A DNA stretch of 9,583 nucleotides from Caldifarciminota bacterium (GCA_027064565.1 JAMOPK010000298.1:1-9583); one strand, 5' to 3'. Shown: positions 1-7,634, numbered from the stretch's first letter. Notes: generated by a model from the letters alone, not told the origin. Made by a program: numbers and translations.

Positions 1-1
1 T

Positions 2-631
2 GCTAAAGCTTGCGCCTACAACGCAATCGCTGTGGTCCCGGGCAAGGTGCTTATATTCGACGAGGTGTGCAAAGGATGTGGAACATGCACCATCGCCTGC
101 CCCCAACGCGCCATCTATGAGGTGCCACGTGAGATCGGTGTCATCAACGAGGGATGGGTCGATGGAAAAATCCACTTTTTCGAGGGAAAGCTCAACATCG
201 GCGAGTCGGCCACAACTTACCTCATCCGCGAACTCAAAAAATTCGCCAAGACGGATCAGGACGTCGTGATAGACGCCCCTCCGGGCACGTCATGTCCCAT
301 GCTGGAGGCAACAAAATTTGTTGATTTCGTGATACTTGTCGCCGAACCAACGCCCTTTGGAGTCTATGACCTCAATCTCTCCATTCAGGCGCTTAAGGAC
401 ACCGGGCTGAAATTGGGCATCGTGGTAAACAAATACGGAATCGGGAACGACGACGTGTTTAAACTGGCGGAAAAATACGGCATTCCGGTGTTGATGAAGA
501 TTCCGTTCGACAGGGAACTCGCAGCTGCCTACTCGAAAGGCGTTCCACTGCCCGTGGCGAAACCGGAGATAAAATCAGAACTCAAGCGAATGGTTGACGA
601 AATCCGAAACATGGTCGGAGGTGGAGCATGA
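2..631 (+). CDS. MinD-superfamily ATPase with inserted ferredoxin domain (5' partial)
   Basis: The frame is open to the left edge, so the gene starts outside the window; the GTG at 32 lies inside the ferredoxin domain and is not a credible start. Visible residue 4 is a Cys (CAYNAI) that looks like the last ligand of a first 4Fe-4S cluster. A full second cluster follows (C23, C26, C29, C33, then Pro). After the ferredoxin come a GKLNIGE segment (about 62-68) and the switch/Walker B-like DAPPGTSCP (about 91-99), both typical of P-loop ATPases of COG1149. The N-terminal P-loop would lie upstream, beyond the edge. Members of this family are thought to act as cytoplasmic ATPases in iron-sulfur or metallocluster handling and are often found beside NifX/NifB-like genes; the exact reaction is not established. 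Its stop codon overlaps the start of the next, homologous gene (ATGA), so the two are co-translated and probably work as a pair. Confidence 0.92.
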   Translation, partial: AKACAYNAIAVVPGKVLIFDEVCKGCGTCTIACPQRAIYEVPREIGVINEGWVDGKIHFFEGKLNIGESATTYLIRELKKFAKTDQDVVIDAPPGTSCPMLEATKFVDFVILVAEPTPFGVYDLNLSIQALKDTGLKLGIVVNKYGIGNDDVFKLAEKYGIPVLMKIPFDRELAAAYSKGVPLPVAKPEIKSELKRMVDEIRNMVGGGA

Positions 632-1506
632 TCAGGCAGGCGGTTCCTGAAATCGTTGTGTTGAGCGGAAAAGGCGGGACAGGGAAAACGACGATTGCCG
701 GTTCATTCGCCGCGCTCGCCCAGAACAAGGTCATCGCCGACCTCGACGTTGACGCCCCCGACCTGCACATCATCCTCAAACCACACGTTATCTCCGAAAA
801 AGAGTTCTACGGGATGGAACGGGCACGGATCGACCTGGACGTCTGCACTCAGTGCGGGCTGTGCATTGAGGCGTGCAGGTTTGACGCCATTTCCGAGGAT
901 TTCGTCGTTGACGAAAACTTCTGCGAGGGATGCCGGGCCTGCAAGTATGTCTGTCCGGTTGAGGCCGTGCAGATGTTGCCGCACGTCGCCGGAAAATGGT
1001 TCATCTCAGAGACAAGATACGGCCCGATGGTTCATGGTCAGCTCGGAATCGCGGAGGAGAACTCCGGCAAACTGGTAACAGTCATCCGAAATCAGGCCAA
1101 ATTCACCGCCCAGAAAGGCGGATACGGGCTTATCATCTCAGATGGCCCACCGGGGATTGGCTGTCCGGTAACCTCCTCGATAACCGGGGCGCCCTTTTCA
1201 GTGGTAGTGACCGAGCCCACCCAGTCCGGGCTTCACGACATCGACAGGCTTTTCGATCTATTCGTCCATTTCAGCGTGACAGGCTTTCTGGTGGTCAACA
1301 AATACGACCTTAATGTCGAGATGACCGAGGAGATCGAGAAATTCGCTATCTCAAAAGGCGTCACACCCATTGGCAGAATCCCATTTGACGAAAAAGTTGT
1401 GGAGGCACTCGTCAACGGACTGCCTGTGGTGGAATACGAGGACGGTCCCGCCCGAGAAGCGATAATTGAAATCTGGGAACGTGTGGCCTCGAAGATGGGT
1501 ATCTGA
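628..1506 (+). CDS. MinD-superfamily ATPase with inserted ferredoxin domain
   Basis: This is a complete 292-residue protein. A deviant Walker A motif GKGGTGKTT spans residues 14-22. Two 4Fe-4S motifs are inserted after the first third of the ATPase fold: C73/C76/C79/C83 and C99/C102/C105/C109. In the first, the fourth Cys is followed by Arg rather than the usual Pro. The switch motif DGPPGIGCP lies near 162-170, and LVVNKYDLN near 221-229 resembles the nucleotide-base-binding region of MinD/ParA proteins. The ATG overlaps the previous stop by four bases, and GGAGGTGGA just upstream (618-626) can serve as ribosome binding site. The domain order matches its upstream neighbour, so the pair probably arose by duplication and may form a heterodimer; that is inference. 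A role in cytoplasmic iron-sulfur or metal-cofactor assembly is suggested only by family. A strong terminator follows, so this is the last gene of its operon. Confidence 0.95.
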   Translation: MIRQAVPEIVVLSGKGGTGKTTIAGSFAALAQNKVIADLDVDAPDLHIILKPHVISEKEFYGMERARIDLDVCTQCGLCIEACRFDAISEDFVVDENFCEGCRACKYVCPVEAVQMLPHVAGKWFISETRYGPMVHGQLGIAEENSGKLVTVIRNQAKFTAQKGGYGLIISDGPPGIGCPVTSSITGAPFSVVVTEPTQSGLHDIDRLFDLFVHFSVTGFLVVNKYDLNVEMTEEIEKFAISKGVTPIGRIPFDEKVVEALVNGLPVVEYEDGPAREAIIEIWERVASKMGI

Positions 1507-1531
1507 AGATTGAGAGGCCGGGGAAGGAATC

Positions 1532-1561
1532 AGGTGCAGGGTGTTTGCCCTGCACCTTTTT
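1532..1561 (+). terminator. Intrinsic terminator after the MinD-ferredoxin pair
   Basis: A perfect 10-bp stem AGGTGCAGGG / CCCTGCACCT with a 6-nt loop is followed by a run of five T. It lies 26 nt after the stop of the second ATPase gene and 10 nt from the stop of the convergent lipoprotein gene. The T-run supports plus-strand termination. The minus side has no T-run, so use by the lipoprotein gene is possible but weaker. Confidence 0.9.
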
Positions 1562-1570
1562 GATTTTCGG

Positions 1571-2269
1571 TCAGTTAGAAGCAGGCGCGACGTAAAAGGA
1601 AACGCTCGTTGCCATCATCACACCGAAAACCGAGCCATTGGCTATCCCGGATATGTTCACCATATCACCCGCATCAAGCCAGAAATAGACATAACTTTCT
1701 CTCGAAAGGAAACTTCCGGGGATGACGTAGGACCTGGCTGTTCCGGGCAATCTCAGTTCTGCATCGTTGCCGTCGGAATAGCCGTAAGAAGCGAGGATAG
1801 AATCGGGTGCCTCGCCTCCGATTTCCCATGCGACACGGACATCCTGTCCTATAGGCAGGGTGGTATCGCTGGAGGGAGCTGTGATAACCATTGACGTCAT
1901 GTTGGGCGCCTCGACACTCGCAGAGGCATTACCTGAATCTGACCTTACGGTAAGGGTGTATTGCATCCCGGGAGTAAACTCGACTGATGCGGTATATCCT
2001 TCTCCATAGGTCTGATATTCGAGCGTATCGTTGTTCACGGTCACGATGGCGTCCGAAATCGGCGCACCTGTAGCGCTGTTCGCTCTAACTTCCACCCATG
2101 CCATCCCCTGGGATTTGGCATCGGGAGCGGCCATAACGACGCCGCGCACGAAGATGTTTCCGGCTCCACTGCCGTTCCCGGAATCGTCGTCCGGTTCTGT
2201 CGTCCTGTTACATCCGGCCACAGCAACAATCACAGCCAGTGAAACAAGCACTGCAAATTTTTTCAGCAT
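1571..2269 (-). CDS. Exported lipoprotein of unknown function
   Basis: This 232-residue protein has a clear lipoprotein signal peptide: Lys3-Lys4, a hydrophobic core, and a lipobox V-A-G-C with Cys20 as the lipidated residue. An acidic, Gly/Ser-rich linker follows (TTEPDDDSGNGSG). The mature part is rich in Thr, Ser, Val and Tyr and looks like one or two beta-sandwich domains (for example VRANSATGAPISDAIVTVNN near 50-70), but I recognise no named family. The ATG at 2269 is well supported by an AGGAGG site 9 nt upstream (2279-2284) and a promoter at 2301-2328. Residue +2 after the Cys is Asn, not the Asp that retains lipoproteins in the inner membrane of enterobacteria, so outer-membrane placement is possible; that rule may not hold in this phylum. 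It lies downstream of the acetyltransferase gene but appears to be transcribed separately. Confidence 0.85.
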   Translation of the reverse strand: MLKKFAVLVSLAVIVAVAGCNRTTEPDDDSGNGSGAGNIFVRGVVMAAPDAKSQGMAWVEVRANSATGAPISDAIVTVNNDTLEYQTYGEGYTASVEFTPGMQYTLTVRSDSGNASASVEAPNMTSMVITAPSSDTTLPIGQDVRVAWEIGGEAPDSILASYGYSDGNDAELRLPGTARSYVIPGSFLSRESYVYFWLDAGDMVNISGIANGSVFGVMMATSVSFYVAPASN

Positions 2270-2300
2270 AAATAAAATCCTCCTGAATTTTAGCGGAGGG

Positions 2301-2328
2301 ATTATGCAGTTTATCCCTTCAAAGTCAA
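2301..2328 (-). promoter_or_regulatory. Sigma70-type promoter of the lipoprotein gene
   Basis: On the minus strand, TTGACT (2328-2323) lies 16 bp before CATAAT (2306-2301); each hexamer matches five of six consensus bases. Transcription would start near 2294, giving a leader of about 25 nt that contains the AGGAGG site. Confidence 0.65.
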
Positions 2329-2349
2329 ATTTTTGATACTCAAAAATTT
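2327..2349. repeat. AT-rich perfect inverted repeat touching the lipoprotein promoter
   Basis: Arms AAATTTTTGA and TCAAAAATTT (10 bp each) are perfectly complementary around a 3-nt centre. The element overlaps the outer edge of the -35 box of the lipoprotein promoter. It could be an operator or an upstream promoter element. Its all-AT stem makes a terminator role unlikely. Confidence 0.5.
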
Positions 2350-2357
2350 ATGCCCGC

Positions 2358-2381
2358 AATCCGGGAGAACGGCTCCGGATT
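2358..2381. terminator. Possible terminator hairpin after the acetyltransferase gene
   Basis: AATCCGGGAG and CTCCGGATT pair as a stem of about 9 bp with one bulged G and a 5-nt loop (AACGG). It begins 8 nt beyond the stop of the minus-strand acetyltransferase gene. The short T-run (TTTT from 2380) lies on the plus side, where no upstream gene needs it, so the terminator reading for the minus operon is tentative. Confidence 0.4.
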
Positions 2382-2388
2382 TTGTATC

Positions 2389-3291
2389 TTATTCCACAAC
2401 TATTTTCCGCATCCGCCAGAATATCCGGTCTATCCTCGCGTTGCAGTTGCGGTGGTAGAACTTAACCGGTCCAACCCACGGGATTATGGCCTGTTTGAAC
2501 CCCATCCTCTTGAGGTCTTCAAGGGAACGCAGAAGCAATGCCCGACCTATGCCCTTACCTCTCAAAGTCTTTGACGTTCCCATCGGGCCGAACCAGCCTG
2601 TCCCCATGTTGTTGCACTCGTGGGCCGAGAATCCCACAACCCTGCCGTTAAGCTCAGCGATGAAAATTGTCGGCGGCTCGTTTTCAAGCGCTATCTGGAC
2701 TTCGCCCTCCCAGCCGTGGAACTCCGACGAAATGAAATCGAGAATAGCATCCCTGTCGTGCCTCGACGCGCGTCTGACCATTATCGAGAAATCGGCGAGC
2801 AGCTTCCTCTCAAGCTCCTCGTCCGTTTCGATGTCGCAGAGGTCAGCCGTCAGGTTGTAGGTCTCGTCGAACTTCTGATAGCCATGCTTATCGAAGAAAA
2901 GCAGGGCGGACGTGTAACGTGGATCGAGTCCGGGCATGAAGTAGTTGGGGGCACCCTCGCACACCCTGATCTCGCGGGCTCCCCTATCAACAAGTTTTTT
3001 CTCCATCTCCTCGAGCATGGCCGTCCCTATGCCCATGTTCCTGAATTGTGGCCTGACGGCAAAGAGCTTATGGTAGCCTGTCCCCTTCCGCACGATGCCC
3101 AGCCAGAAAGCCGCCGGGACATCGTCTAAGAACCCGATGAGCGCCGTCTCAGGATCAAAATCCTCGTCGCCGAACGTTTTTTCAAAGATCAGCGAATAGC
3201 TCAGCCTGTCGAATTCCAGAGATTCGTTCAGGATGTCGAGGGCCATCCCGAGGAGTTCCTTGCTTAACTCTCTGAAAATTAGTTCACTCAT
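2389..3291 (-). CDS. Tandem GNAT-family N-acetyltransferase
   Basis: From the ATG at 3291 the protein is 300 residues long and carries two GNAT folds. The first (about 4-150) has the acetyl-CoA motif RNMGIG at 84-89 after the strand KLFAVRPQF. The second (about 170-300) has RGKGIG at 244-249 and a C-terminal VGPVKFYHRN segment near 274-283, the usual last strand and helix region. Both motifs fit R/Q-x-x-G-x-G/A, so both halves could bind acetyl-CoA, though in such tandem proteins one half is often inactive. The substrate cannot be read from sequence. The upstream barrel gene ends at 3294, so the two genes are separated by 2 nt and are probably translationally coupled; no clear Shine-Dalgarno site precedes the start. 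A TTG at 3297, overlapping that stop, would add two residues and is a possible alternative start. Confidence 0.88.
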   Translation of the reverse strand: MSELIFRELSKELLGMALDILNESLEFDRLSYSLIFEKTFGDEDFDPETALIGFLDDVPAAFWLGIVRKGTGYHKLFAVRPQFRNMGIGTAMLEEMEKKLVDRGAREIRVCEGAPNYFMPGLDPRYTSALLFFDKHGYQKFDETYNLTADLCDIETDEELERKLLADFSIMVRRASRHDRDAILDFISSEFHGWEGEVQIALENEPPTIFIAELNGRVVGFSAHECNNMGTGWFGPMGTSKTLRGKGIGRALLLRSLEDLKRMGFKQAIIPWVGPVKFYHRNCNARIDRIFWRMRKIVVE

Positions 3292-3293
3292 GG

Positions 3294-4385
3294 TCAAAAT
3301 GCGTGGTCAAAGGTTATGTCTATCGTCGAAAATCCTCTGGAAAACCCGAAATCGGCAGCAATTATAAAATCCCTTCCCCACATCAACCTGAGTCCTGCGG
3401 CATAACCGACAGCAGAAACTTCATAAACATCATCGGAAATCCAGCTCTCTCCGATAACATCCTGGCCAAATCCGTAGCCGATATCCAGATCTGCAACTCC
3501 TCCAAGCGTCCATTCACTCCCCAAAAAATTGAAGTTCAAAAACCTCCAGCGGAGTTCCGTGTTCATGATTAGCTTATTCTGTGCAGTTGCGTAAAAAGTC
3601 GGGTATCCCCTGACACTGTTTCTGCCTCCCACCCCCTCAAATGGCCTGAGGGAGTAGTTCCAGCCTACCATGAAAAACGGAGCTTCATCCGATATCCTCG
3701 AATAAGCCGTCCTTGCGGCCAGAGTGACGGATCGGAGAGGCGAGTAATACCCTGTTGCCGAGAGAAACAGGGTTGTGAAATGATAGTCGCCTCCCCAGAT
3801 GCCGTAGGACGCCTCCAGCAACCATCCATCGGATGGATCGCCCTCGAAATCCCGTTTGTCCCAATAGATGCCGAACTGCAAACCTGCAACCTTTCCGCCC
3901 TGCCAGCCCTGTGGTTTCATGGAATTTATCACCGATCCGGGACGCAGTTCCACATCATGAAGCTGGTAGTTAAACATTACATAGGTAACTTTATGGCGAG
4001 TTACAGCCTGAACGAACCTGTTGGTATGGATGTAGGTGTAGGCGGTGTCGCCGGGTTTCACGTTGCCGGAATCTACCAAAGAGAGCGGGTAATAGTTCTC
4101 GTAAAGCGCCCTGTTGTATTCCGCTGTCACAGTGAATCTGAGCCTGCCCTTCTTATCGAAGAAAAGCCTGTGCTTCTGAACGCCTCCGGTGGTGCGGTAG
4201 AACTGACCATAAACGTTCCAGCTGTATTCGGTTGCATCTCCTTCATAAGCGAAAAGTCCCACCCTAAGACCGTATCCGACACCGACTTGAGAAGAATAAC
4301 TCACCAGAGGTATGCCTTTGACAGCATAATGAACCGGAGAGCCTGCAATCAGCATTGTGGCGAGTATAGCTACATGTAACGCCAT
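3294..4385 (-). CDS. BamA/TamA-like outer-membrane beta-barrel protein without POTRA domains
   Basis: This 363-residue protein starts with a short hydrophobic signal-like segment (residues 3-16) that lacks the usual Lys/Arg. The rest alternates polar and hydrophobic residues and is rich in Tyr, Phe, Trp and Gly, as in transmembrane beta-strands, and it ends in Phe. Landmarks of the bacterial surface antigen barrel (Omp85 superfamily) are visible: YWDKRDFEGDPSDGW near 174-188, GGRNSVRGYP near 253-262 (like the VRGF/Y loop-6 motif) and NTELRW near 275-280. It has no room for POTRA repeats, so it is probably a stand-alone barrel rather than an assembly factor; this is inference. The ATG at 4385 is preceded by GGGGGT 5-6 nt upstream. 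It is the first gene of a short operon with the GNAT gene. Its function is unknown. Confidence 0.85.
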   Translation of the reverse strand: MALHVAILATMLIAGSPVHYAVKGIPLVSYSSQVGVGYGLRVGLFAYEGDATEYSWNVYGQFYRTTGGVQKHRLFFDKKGRLRFTVTAEYNRALYENYYPLSLVDSGNVKPGDTAYTYIHTNRFVQAVTRHKVTYVMFNYQLHDVELRPGSVINSMKPQGWQGGKVAGLQFGIYWDKRDFEGDPSDGWLLEASYGIWGGDYHFTTLFLSATGYYSPLRSVTLAARTAYSRISDEAPFFMVGWNYSLRPFEGVGGRNSVRGYPTFYATAQNKLIMNTELRWRFLNFNFLGSEWTLGGVADLDIGYGFGQDVIGESWISDDVYEVSAVGYAAGLRLMWGRDFIIAADFGFSRGFSTIDITFDHAF

Positions 4386-4408
4386 TTTTTACCCCCTGTT
4401 TGGCGGAA

Positions 4409-4436
4409 ATTTTAATGGCATACCCAGAAATGCAAA
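4409..4436 (-). promoter_or_regulatory. Possible promoter of the barrel-acetyltransferase operon
   Basis: On the minus strand, TTTGCA (4436-4431, four of six consensus bases) lies 16 bp before TAAAAT (4414-4409, five of six). It sits about 24 nt upstream of the barrel gene start, which is close but leaves room for the GGGGGT ribosome site. Confidence 0.35.
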
Positions 4437-4568
4437 ATTTGGGGATAATTTGAAAATCAGTTTCAGGATCAGGAGAAACTCAGGACAAAATCGAGCGATG
4501 AGTTAGGGAACGCCTCAAAAAATTGAAACTCTGTAACTTTACAAAAATTGGCATCAATCAATAAACGC

Positions 4569-4597
4569 TTGATAAACGTCATCAGCGTTCTTAAAAT
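4569..4597 (+). promoter_or_regulatory. Sigma70-type promoter of the FG-GAP propeller gene
   Basis: TTGATA (4569-4574) and TAAAAT (4592-4597), each five of six consensus bases, are separated by exactly 17 bp. Transcription would start near 4604. The short leader contains a perfect AGGAGG site at 4618-4623, 6 nt before the ATG at 4630. This is the best-formed promoter in the window. Confidence 0.7.
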
Positions 4598-4629
4598 ACG
4601 AATCACCAAAACCAAAAAGGAGGCATAAG

Positions 4630-6357
4630 ATGAAGTGGCTGAAAGTAGCTGTTGCAACTTTGATTCTTGTAGGGGTCGCATCTGCACAGTCTGTGTGGCA
4701 TGAATGGGCAACTGATAGCCCTGATGACAGCGTTTATGCTGACACAACTGGTTATGATCAGTATACACGTGACATAATTGCTGGCACTGACCTTGATCAG
4801 GACGGTAAACCGGAAGTGATGTTTACCGATTACAAAAACGGTGGCCGCCTGCATGTGTTTGAGCTTGTTGCCCCTGAGACCCTTCAGGAAGTCTGGACAT
4901 ATCAGTTTCCTGCATCCGGATATTACTCCACGACCCGTAGTCTTAAGGTTGGAGACCTTGATGGCGACGGAAATGGTGAAATTCTCGTGGCTTACACCGG
5001 CCCATCCGGTGATACCACATACGCAGGCCTTTACGTGTTTGAGTGGAATGGCACGGACAATGGCTATGGCAATCCCGATGGCACGCCCAGCACCCGCATA
5101 GTCGATTTTGCATTTGAGTATGATTCAACCGGGAATTTGATTTATCCCGATCAGTATAGATCAGAGGACATTGCCGTTGGTGATTTCGATGGTGACGGCA
5201 TTCAGGAAGTGCTCTGGGTCAACAATGCGTCCACACCATTTGACAACGCTTACATCTTCTCCATAGCTGGCGATGTCAGCAGCTTTTACATTACACAGCC
5301 TGAGACCACAATCAAAAGGAGAGTCGAGGGATTTGGTGGAAGCACTATTTCAGGTTTTGGTCCCGTGGATATTAACGGAAATAATATTCCTGAAGCTGTT
5401 ATTATGATCTGGAATCATGTGGGGCTCGCACTGGTAGAAGGTGTCGGACCTGACCAATATAACATCATCTATCATGTCGAGGGACTTGACCCCAACGACC
5501 TTTATTCTTATGCAAAAGCAGTAAACGCAGTTGATATTGACAACGATGGGAAACAGGATCTCGTTATCGGTGGTCTTCTCAGGAATCGTTTCTATGTAGT
5601 CAGGAACACCAGTGACAACACCTTTGTCGTTGACACCGTGAACTTTGACACCCTTGATACCAACCTCTCCATCTACAGCCTCAGGGCCGGCGATCTGGAT
5701 GGCGACGGCACACCCAATATTTACATCGGAAGCCTCTCCGAAGGCTTTGATGTCCTCTCCCACACCGGTGGTGCACTCAACGATCCTGCCAACTGGACAA
5801 AGGAAGTTGTTTGGGATAATTTCCGCAGAGACACCCTTATCGTCGATACCACCGACACTGCTGGCAACCCGATTCAGGATACTCTCGTTGTGAGGACTCA
5901 GATCGGTCCGAACCTTGCACTTGCCGATCTTGACGGCGACGGCAACGGCGAAGGCATTTTCGTGACACAGGAGTCCGGCGATGTAGCTGCTATTCCTTAC
6001 ACTTACGGATTCCTCCATGTGGTCGAATATGGCCCACAACACAGTGTCGAGGAATGGACAATCCTCCCGCCGAAAGGCTCCACCATCGAACTCTATGCCG
6101 CAACTCCTAACCCGTTCAGGGACAGGGCTCAGATCAGCTTCTATGTGCCTTCAAGGACGAACGTGACCCTGAACATCTATGATGCAACAGGAAGGCTTGT
6201 CAAGACGCTCGTCAAAGGCACAGTGGATGCCGGCCGTCACAGCGTTATCTGGAACGGCACAGACAACTCCGGCCACAGCGTGAGCGAGGGAATCTACATC
6301 TACAGGCTCTCCGCAAATGGCGAAAGCAGGACCGGCAGGGTCGTGCTTGTGAAGTAA
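4630..6357 (+). CDS. Exported FG-GAP/VCBS beta-propeller protein with T9SS-type C-terminal sorting domain
   Basis: This is a 575-residue secreted protein. Its signal peptide is MKWLKVAVATLILVGVASA, with predicted cleavage after A19. Seven acidic calcium-loop motifs of the FG-GAP/VCBS type begin near residues 54, 109, 185, 247, 302, 365 and 433 (DLDQDGKPE, DLDGDGNGE, DFDGDGIQE, DINGNNIPE, DIDNDGKQD, DLDGDGTPN, DLDGDGNGE). The spacing of 55-76 residues and the count of seven fit a seven-bladed propeller; the fourth loop is degenerate. Residues about 490-575 form a C-terminal Ig-like domain: PNPF at 503-506, LNIYDATGRLVKTL, AGRHSVIWNGTDNSG, GIYIYRL and a final TGRVVLVK. This matches the FlgD-like / type IX secretion sorting tail, so the protein is likely displayed on the cell surface or released. 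Ligand and role are unknown. The start is fixed by AGGAGG and the upstream promoter. Confidence 0.92.
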   Translation: MKWLKVAVATLILVGVASAQSVWHEWATDSPDDSVYADTTGYDQYTRDIIAGTDLDQDGKPEVMFTDYKNGGRLHVFELVAPETLQEVWTYQFPASGYYSTTRSLKVGDLDGDGNGEILVAYTGPSGDTTYAGLYVFEWNGTDNGYGNPDGTPSTRIVDFAFEYDSTGNLIYPDQYRSEDIAVGDFDGDGIQEVLWVNNASTPFDNAYIFSIAGDVSSFYITQPETTIKRRVEGFGGSTISGFGPVDINGNNIPEAVIMIWNHVGLALVEGVGPDQYNIIYHVEGLDPNDLYSYAKAVNAVDIDNDGKQDLVIGGLLRNRFYVVRNTSDNTFVVDTVNFDTLDTNLSIYSLRAGDLDGDGTPNIYIGSLSEGFDVLSHTGGALNDPANWTKEVVWDNFRRDTLIVDTTDTAGNPIQDTLVVRTQIGPNLALADLDGDGNGEGIFVTQESGDVAAIPYTYGFLHVVEYGPQHSVEEWTILPPKGSTIELYAATPNPFRDRAQISFYVPSRTNVTLNIYDATGRLVKTLVKGTVDAGRHSVIWNGTDNSGHSVSEGIYIYRLSANGESRTGRVVLVK

Positions 6358-6381
6358 GCGGATTTTCGACCGAAAGTCATG

Positions 6382-6409
6382 GGGCGGCCGCGAAGCGGCC
6401 GCCCTTTTT
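6382..6409 (+). terminator. Strong intrinsic terminator of the FG-GAP gene
   Basis: A perfect 10-bp GC-only stem, GGGCGGCCGC / GCGGCCGCCC, with a GAA loop is followed by TTTTTGTTTT. It lies 25 nt after the stop codon. The permease gene converges on it from the other side and may use the same hairpin, but the minus side has no T-run. The GGCGGCC/GGCCGCC core recurs in the permease leader. Confidence 0.95.
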
Positions 6410-6437
6410 GTTTTGCCTTCCATCGGGGAAGTTAGAA

Positions 6438-7634
6438 TCACTCGTTGTGTGGCAGGACAAGGTTTAAGATGATGCCGGCTATCGCGGCAATCGGCATGCC
6501 CGAAAGCTCGAAATTCCCGATCTTCAACACCGCACCGCCAACGCCAAGCGTCAGAACCACCGAAACTATGATCAGCGTCCTGGGATGGGCGAAATCTATC
6601 TCCTCTTTTTTGAGCATCCTGATTCCCACAGAGGCTATCATGCCGAAAAGGATGAGGCTCACGCCGCCGATGACCGACTGCGGGATCGTTCTCAAGATGG
6701 CTCCGATCTTCGCCCAGAAGGAAACAAGGATAGCGAGGAGGGCCGCCTTTCGCAAAACCGATGGGTCATACACCCTTGTCAGGGCAAGCAGACCTGTGTT
6801 CTCGGAATAGGTGGTATTCGCCGGTCCGCCCAGGAATCCTGCGACAAGCGTGGCCAATCCGTCACCCGCAAGCGTGGCGTGGAGTCCCGGATCCTCGAGG
6901 AAATTTTTGCCAACCACCGCGCCATTGGTCAAAACATCGCCGATATGTTCGACCATGGTGACTATGGCAACCGGGGCAATTACGGAAATCGCATACCAGC
7001 TAAACTTCGGCAGCATGAAACCCGGAATTGCAAACCATGGTGCCTCGACAAGCGGCTTCGTGTCCACCTGTTTGAAGATCAACGCCACAAGATAGGCCAG
7101 CCCCACCCCGATCAGCACCGGGATGTGCTTGATGCCGTTCCGTGCCACGGTGGTCACAAGGATGATCACGAGCGACGTAAAACCGGCAAGCCACCAGTTA
7201 GTTGACGCCATCTTCACAGCTGTTGGAGCAAGGCTGAGACCAATGACTATGATAACCGGACCGGAGACGACGGGCGGGAAAAGTTTGACGATGAATTCCG
7301 GACCAACGGCCGCCACCATGGCCGCTATGATGAGGTAAACGATTCCGGCCGCGACTATCCCGCCTGTTGCATAGGCCAGCCCCTGATTCTTTGCCACAAG
7401 CACAATGGGCGCTATAAAAGCGAAAGATGAGCCCAGAAACACGGGGACTTTACGGCCGGTGACAAGATGGAACACCCAGGTGCCCACCCCGGCGGTGAAT
7501 AGGGCCACAAGTGGGTCAAGTCCTGTCAGAAGCGGCACAAGCACAGTTGCGCCAAACATGGCAAGGAAGTGCTGCAGGCCAAGTGCCCATGCCATTTTGC
7601 CGTTGATCTTGGATATTGTGCCTTTTTGCACCAT
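6438..7634 (-). CDS. uraA: NCS2-family uracil permease
   Basis: From the ATG at 7634 the protein has 398 residues, about the family norm, with many hydrophobic segments consistent with a polytopic inner-membrane carrier. NCS2 landmarks are present: the QH pair at 21-22, FLGSSFAFIAP near 66-76, MVEHIGDV near 227-234 with Glu229, and the family signature ENTGLLALTR at 278-287 with Glu278. The VEHIGD and NTTYSENTG sequences are those of the uracil branch (UraA/PyrP), where two glutamates in these places bind the base; xanthine transport is less likely but not excluded. It would import uracil by proton symport for pyrimidine salvage. The frame stays open up to an ATG at 7691, but the start at 7634 is chosen because GGGGAG precedes it by 6 nt and because the extra residues would come from the leader palindrome. 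A structured leader suggests regulation by attenuation. Confidence 0.93.
   Translation of the reverse strand: MVQKGTISKINGKMAWALGLQHFLAMFGATVLVPLLTGLDPLVALFTAGVGTWVFHLVTGRKVPVFLGSSFAFIAPIVLVAKNQGLAYATGGIVAAGIVYLIIAAMVAAVGPEFIVKLFPPVVSGPVIIVIGLSLAPTAVKMASTNWWLAGFTSLVIILVTTVARNGIKHIPVLIGVGLAYLVALIFKQVDTKPLVEAPWFAIPGFMLPKFSWYAISVIAPVAIVTMVEHIGDVLTNGAVVGKNFLEDPGLHATLAGDGLATLVAGFLGGPANTTYSENTGLLALTRVYDPSVLRKAALLAILVSFWAKIGAILRTIPQSVIGGVSLILFGMIASVGIRMLKKEEIDFAHPRTLIIVSVVLTLGVGGAVLKIGNFELSGMPIAAIAGIILNLVLPHNE

Noticed and set aside
32..631. GTG at 32 as the start of the first ATPase
   Set aside because: The frame is open to the window edge and the codons before it encode the end of the first ferredoxin cluster, so the gene begins further upstream.
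4448..4530. Short repeats of GAAACTC and its complement in the 4386-4629 intergenic gap
   Set aside because: Copies are only 6-7 nt long with irregular spacing and no T-run; expected by chance in such sequence.
5350..6042. 230-codon open frame on the minus strand inside the FG-GAP gene
   Set aside because: It is antisense to clear DxDxDG repeats, resembles no family, and has no ribosome site; it is a shadow of the repetitive Asp/Gly codons.
6585..7205. 206-codon plus-strand open frame inside the permease gene
   Set aside because: It is antisense to an unmistakable NCS2 permease and its translation is low-complexity and rich in Arg, His and Asp.
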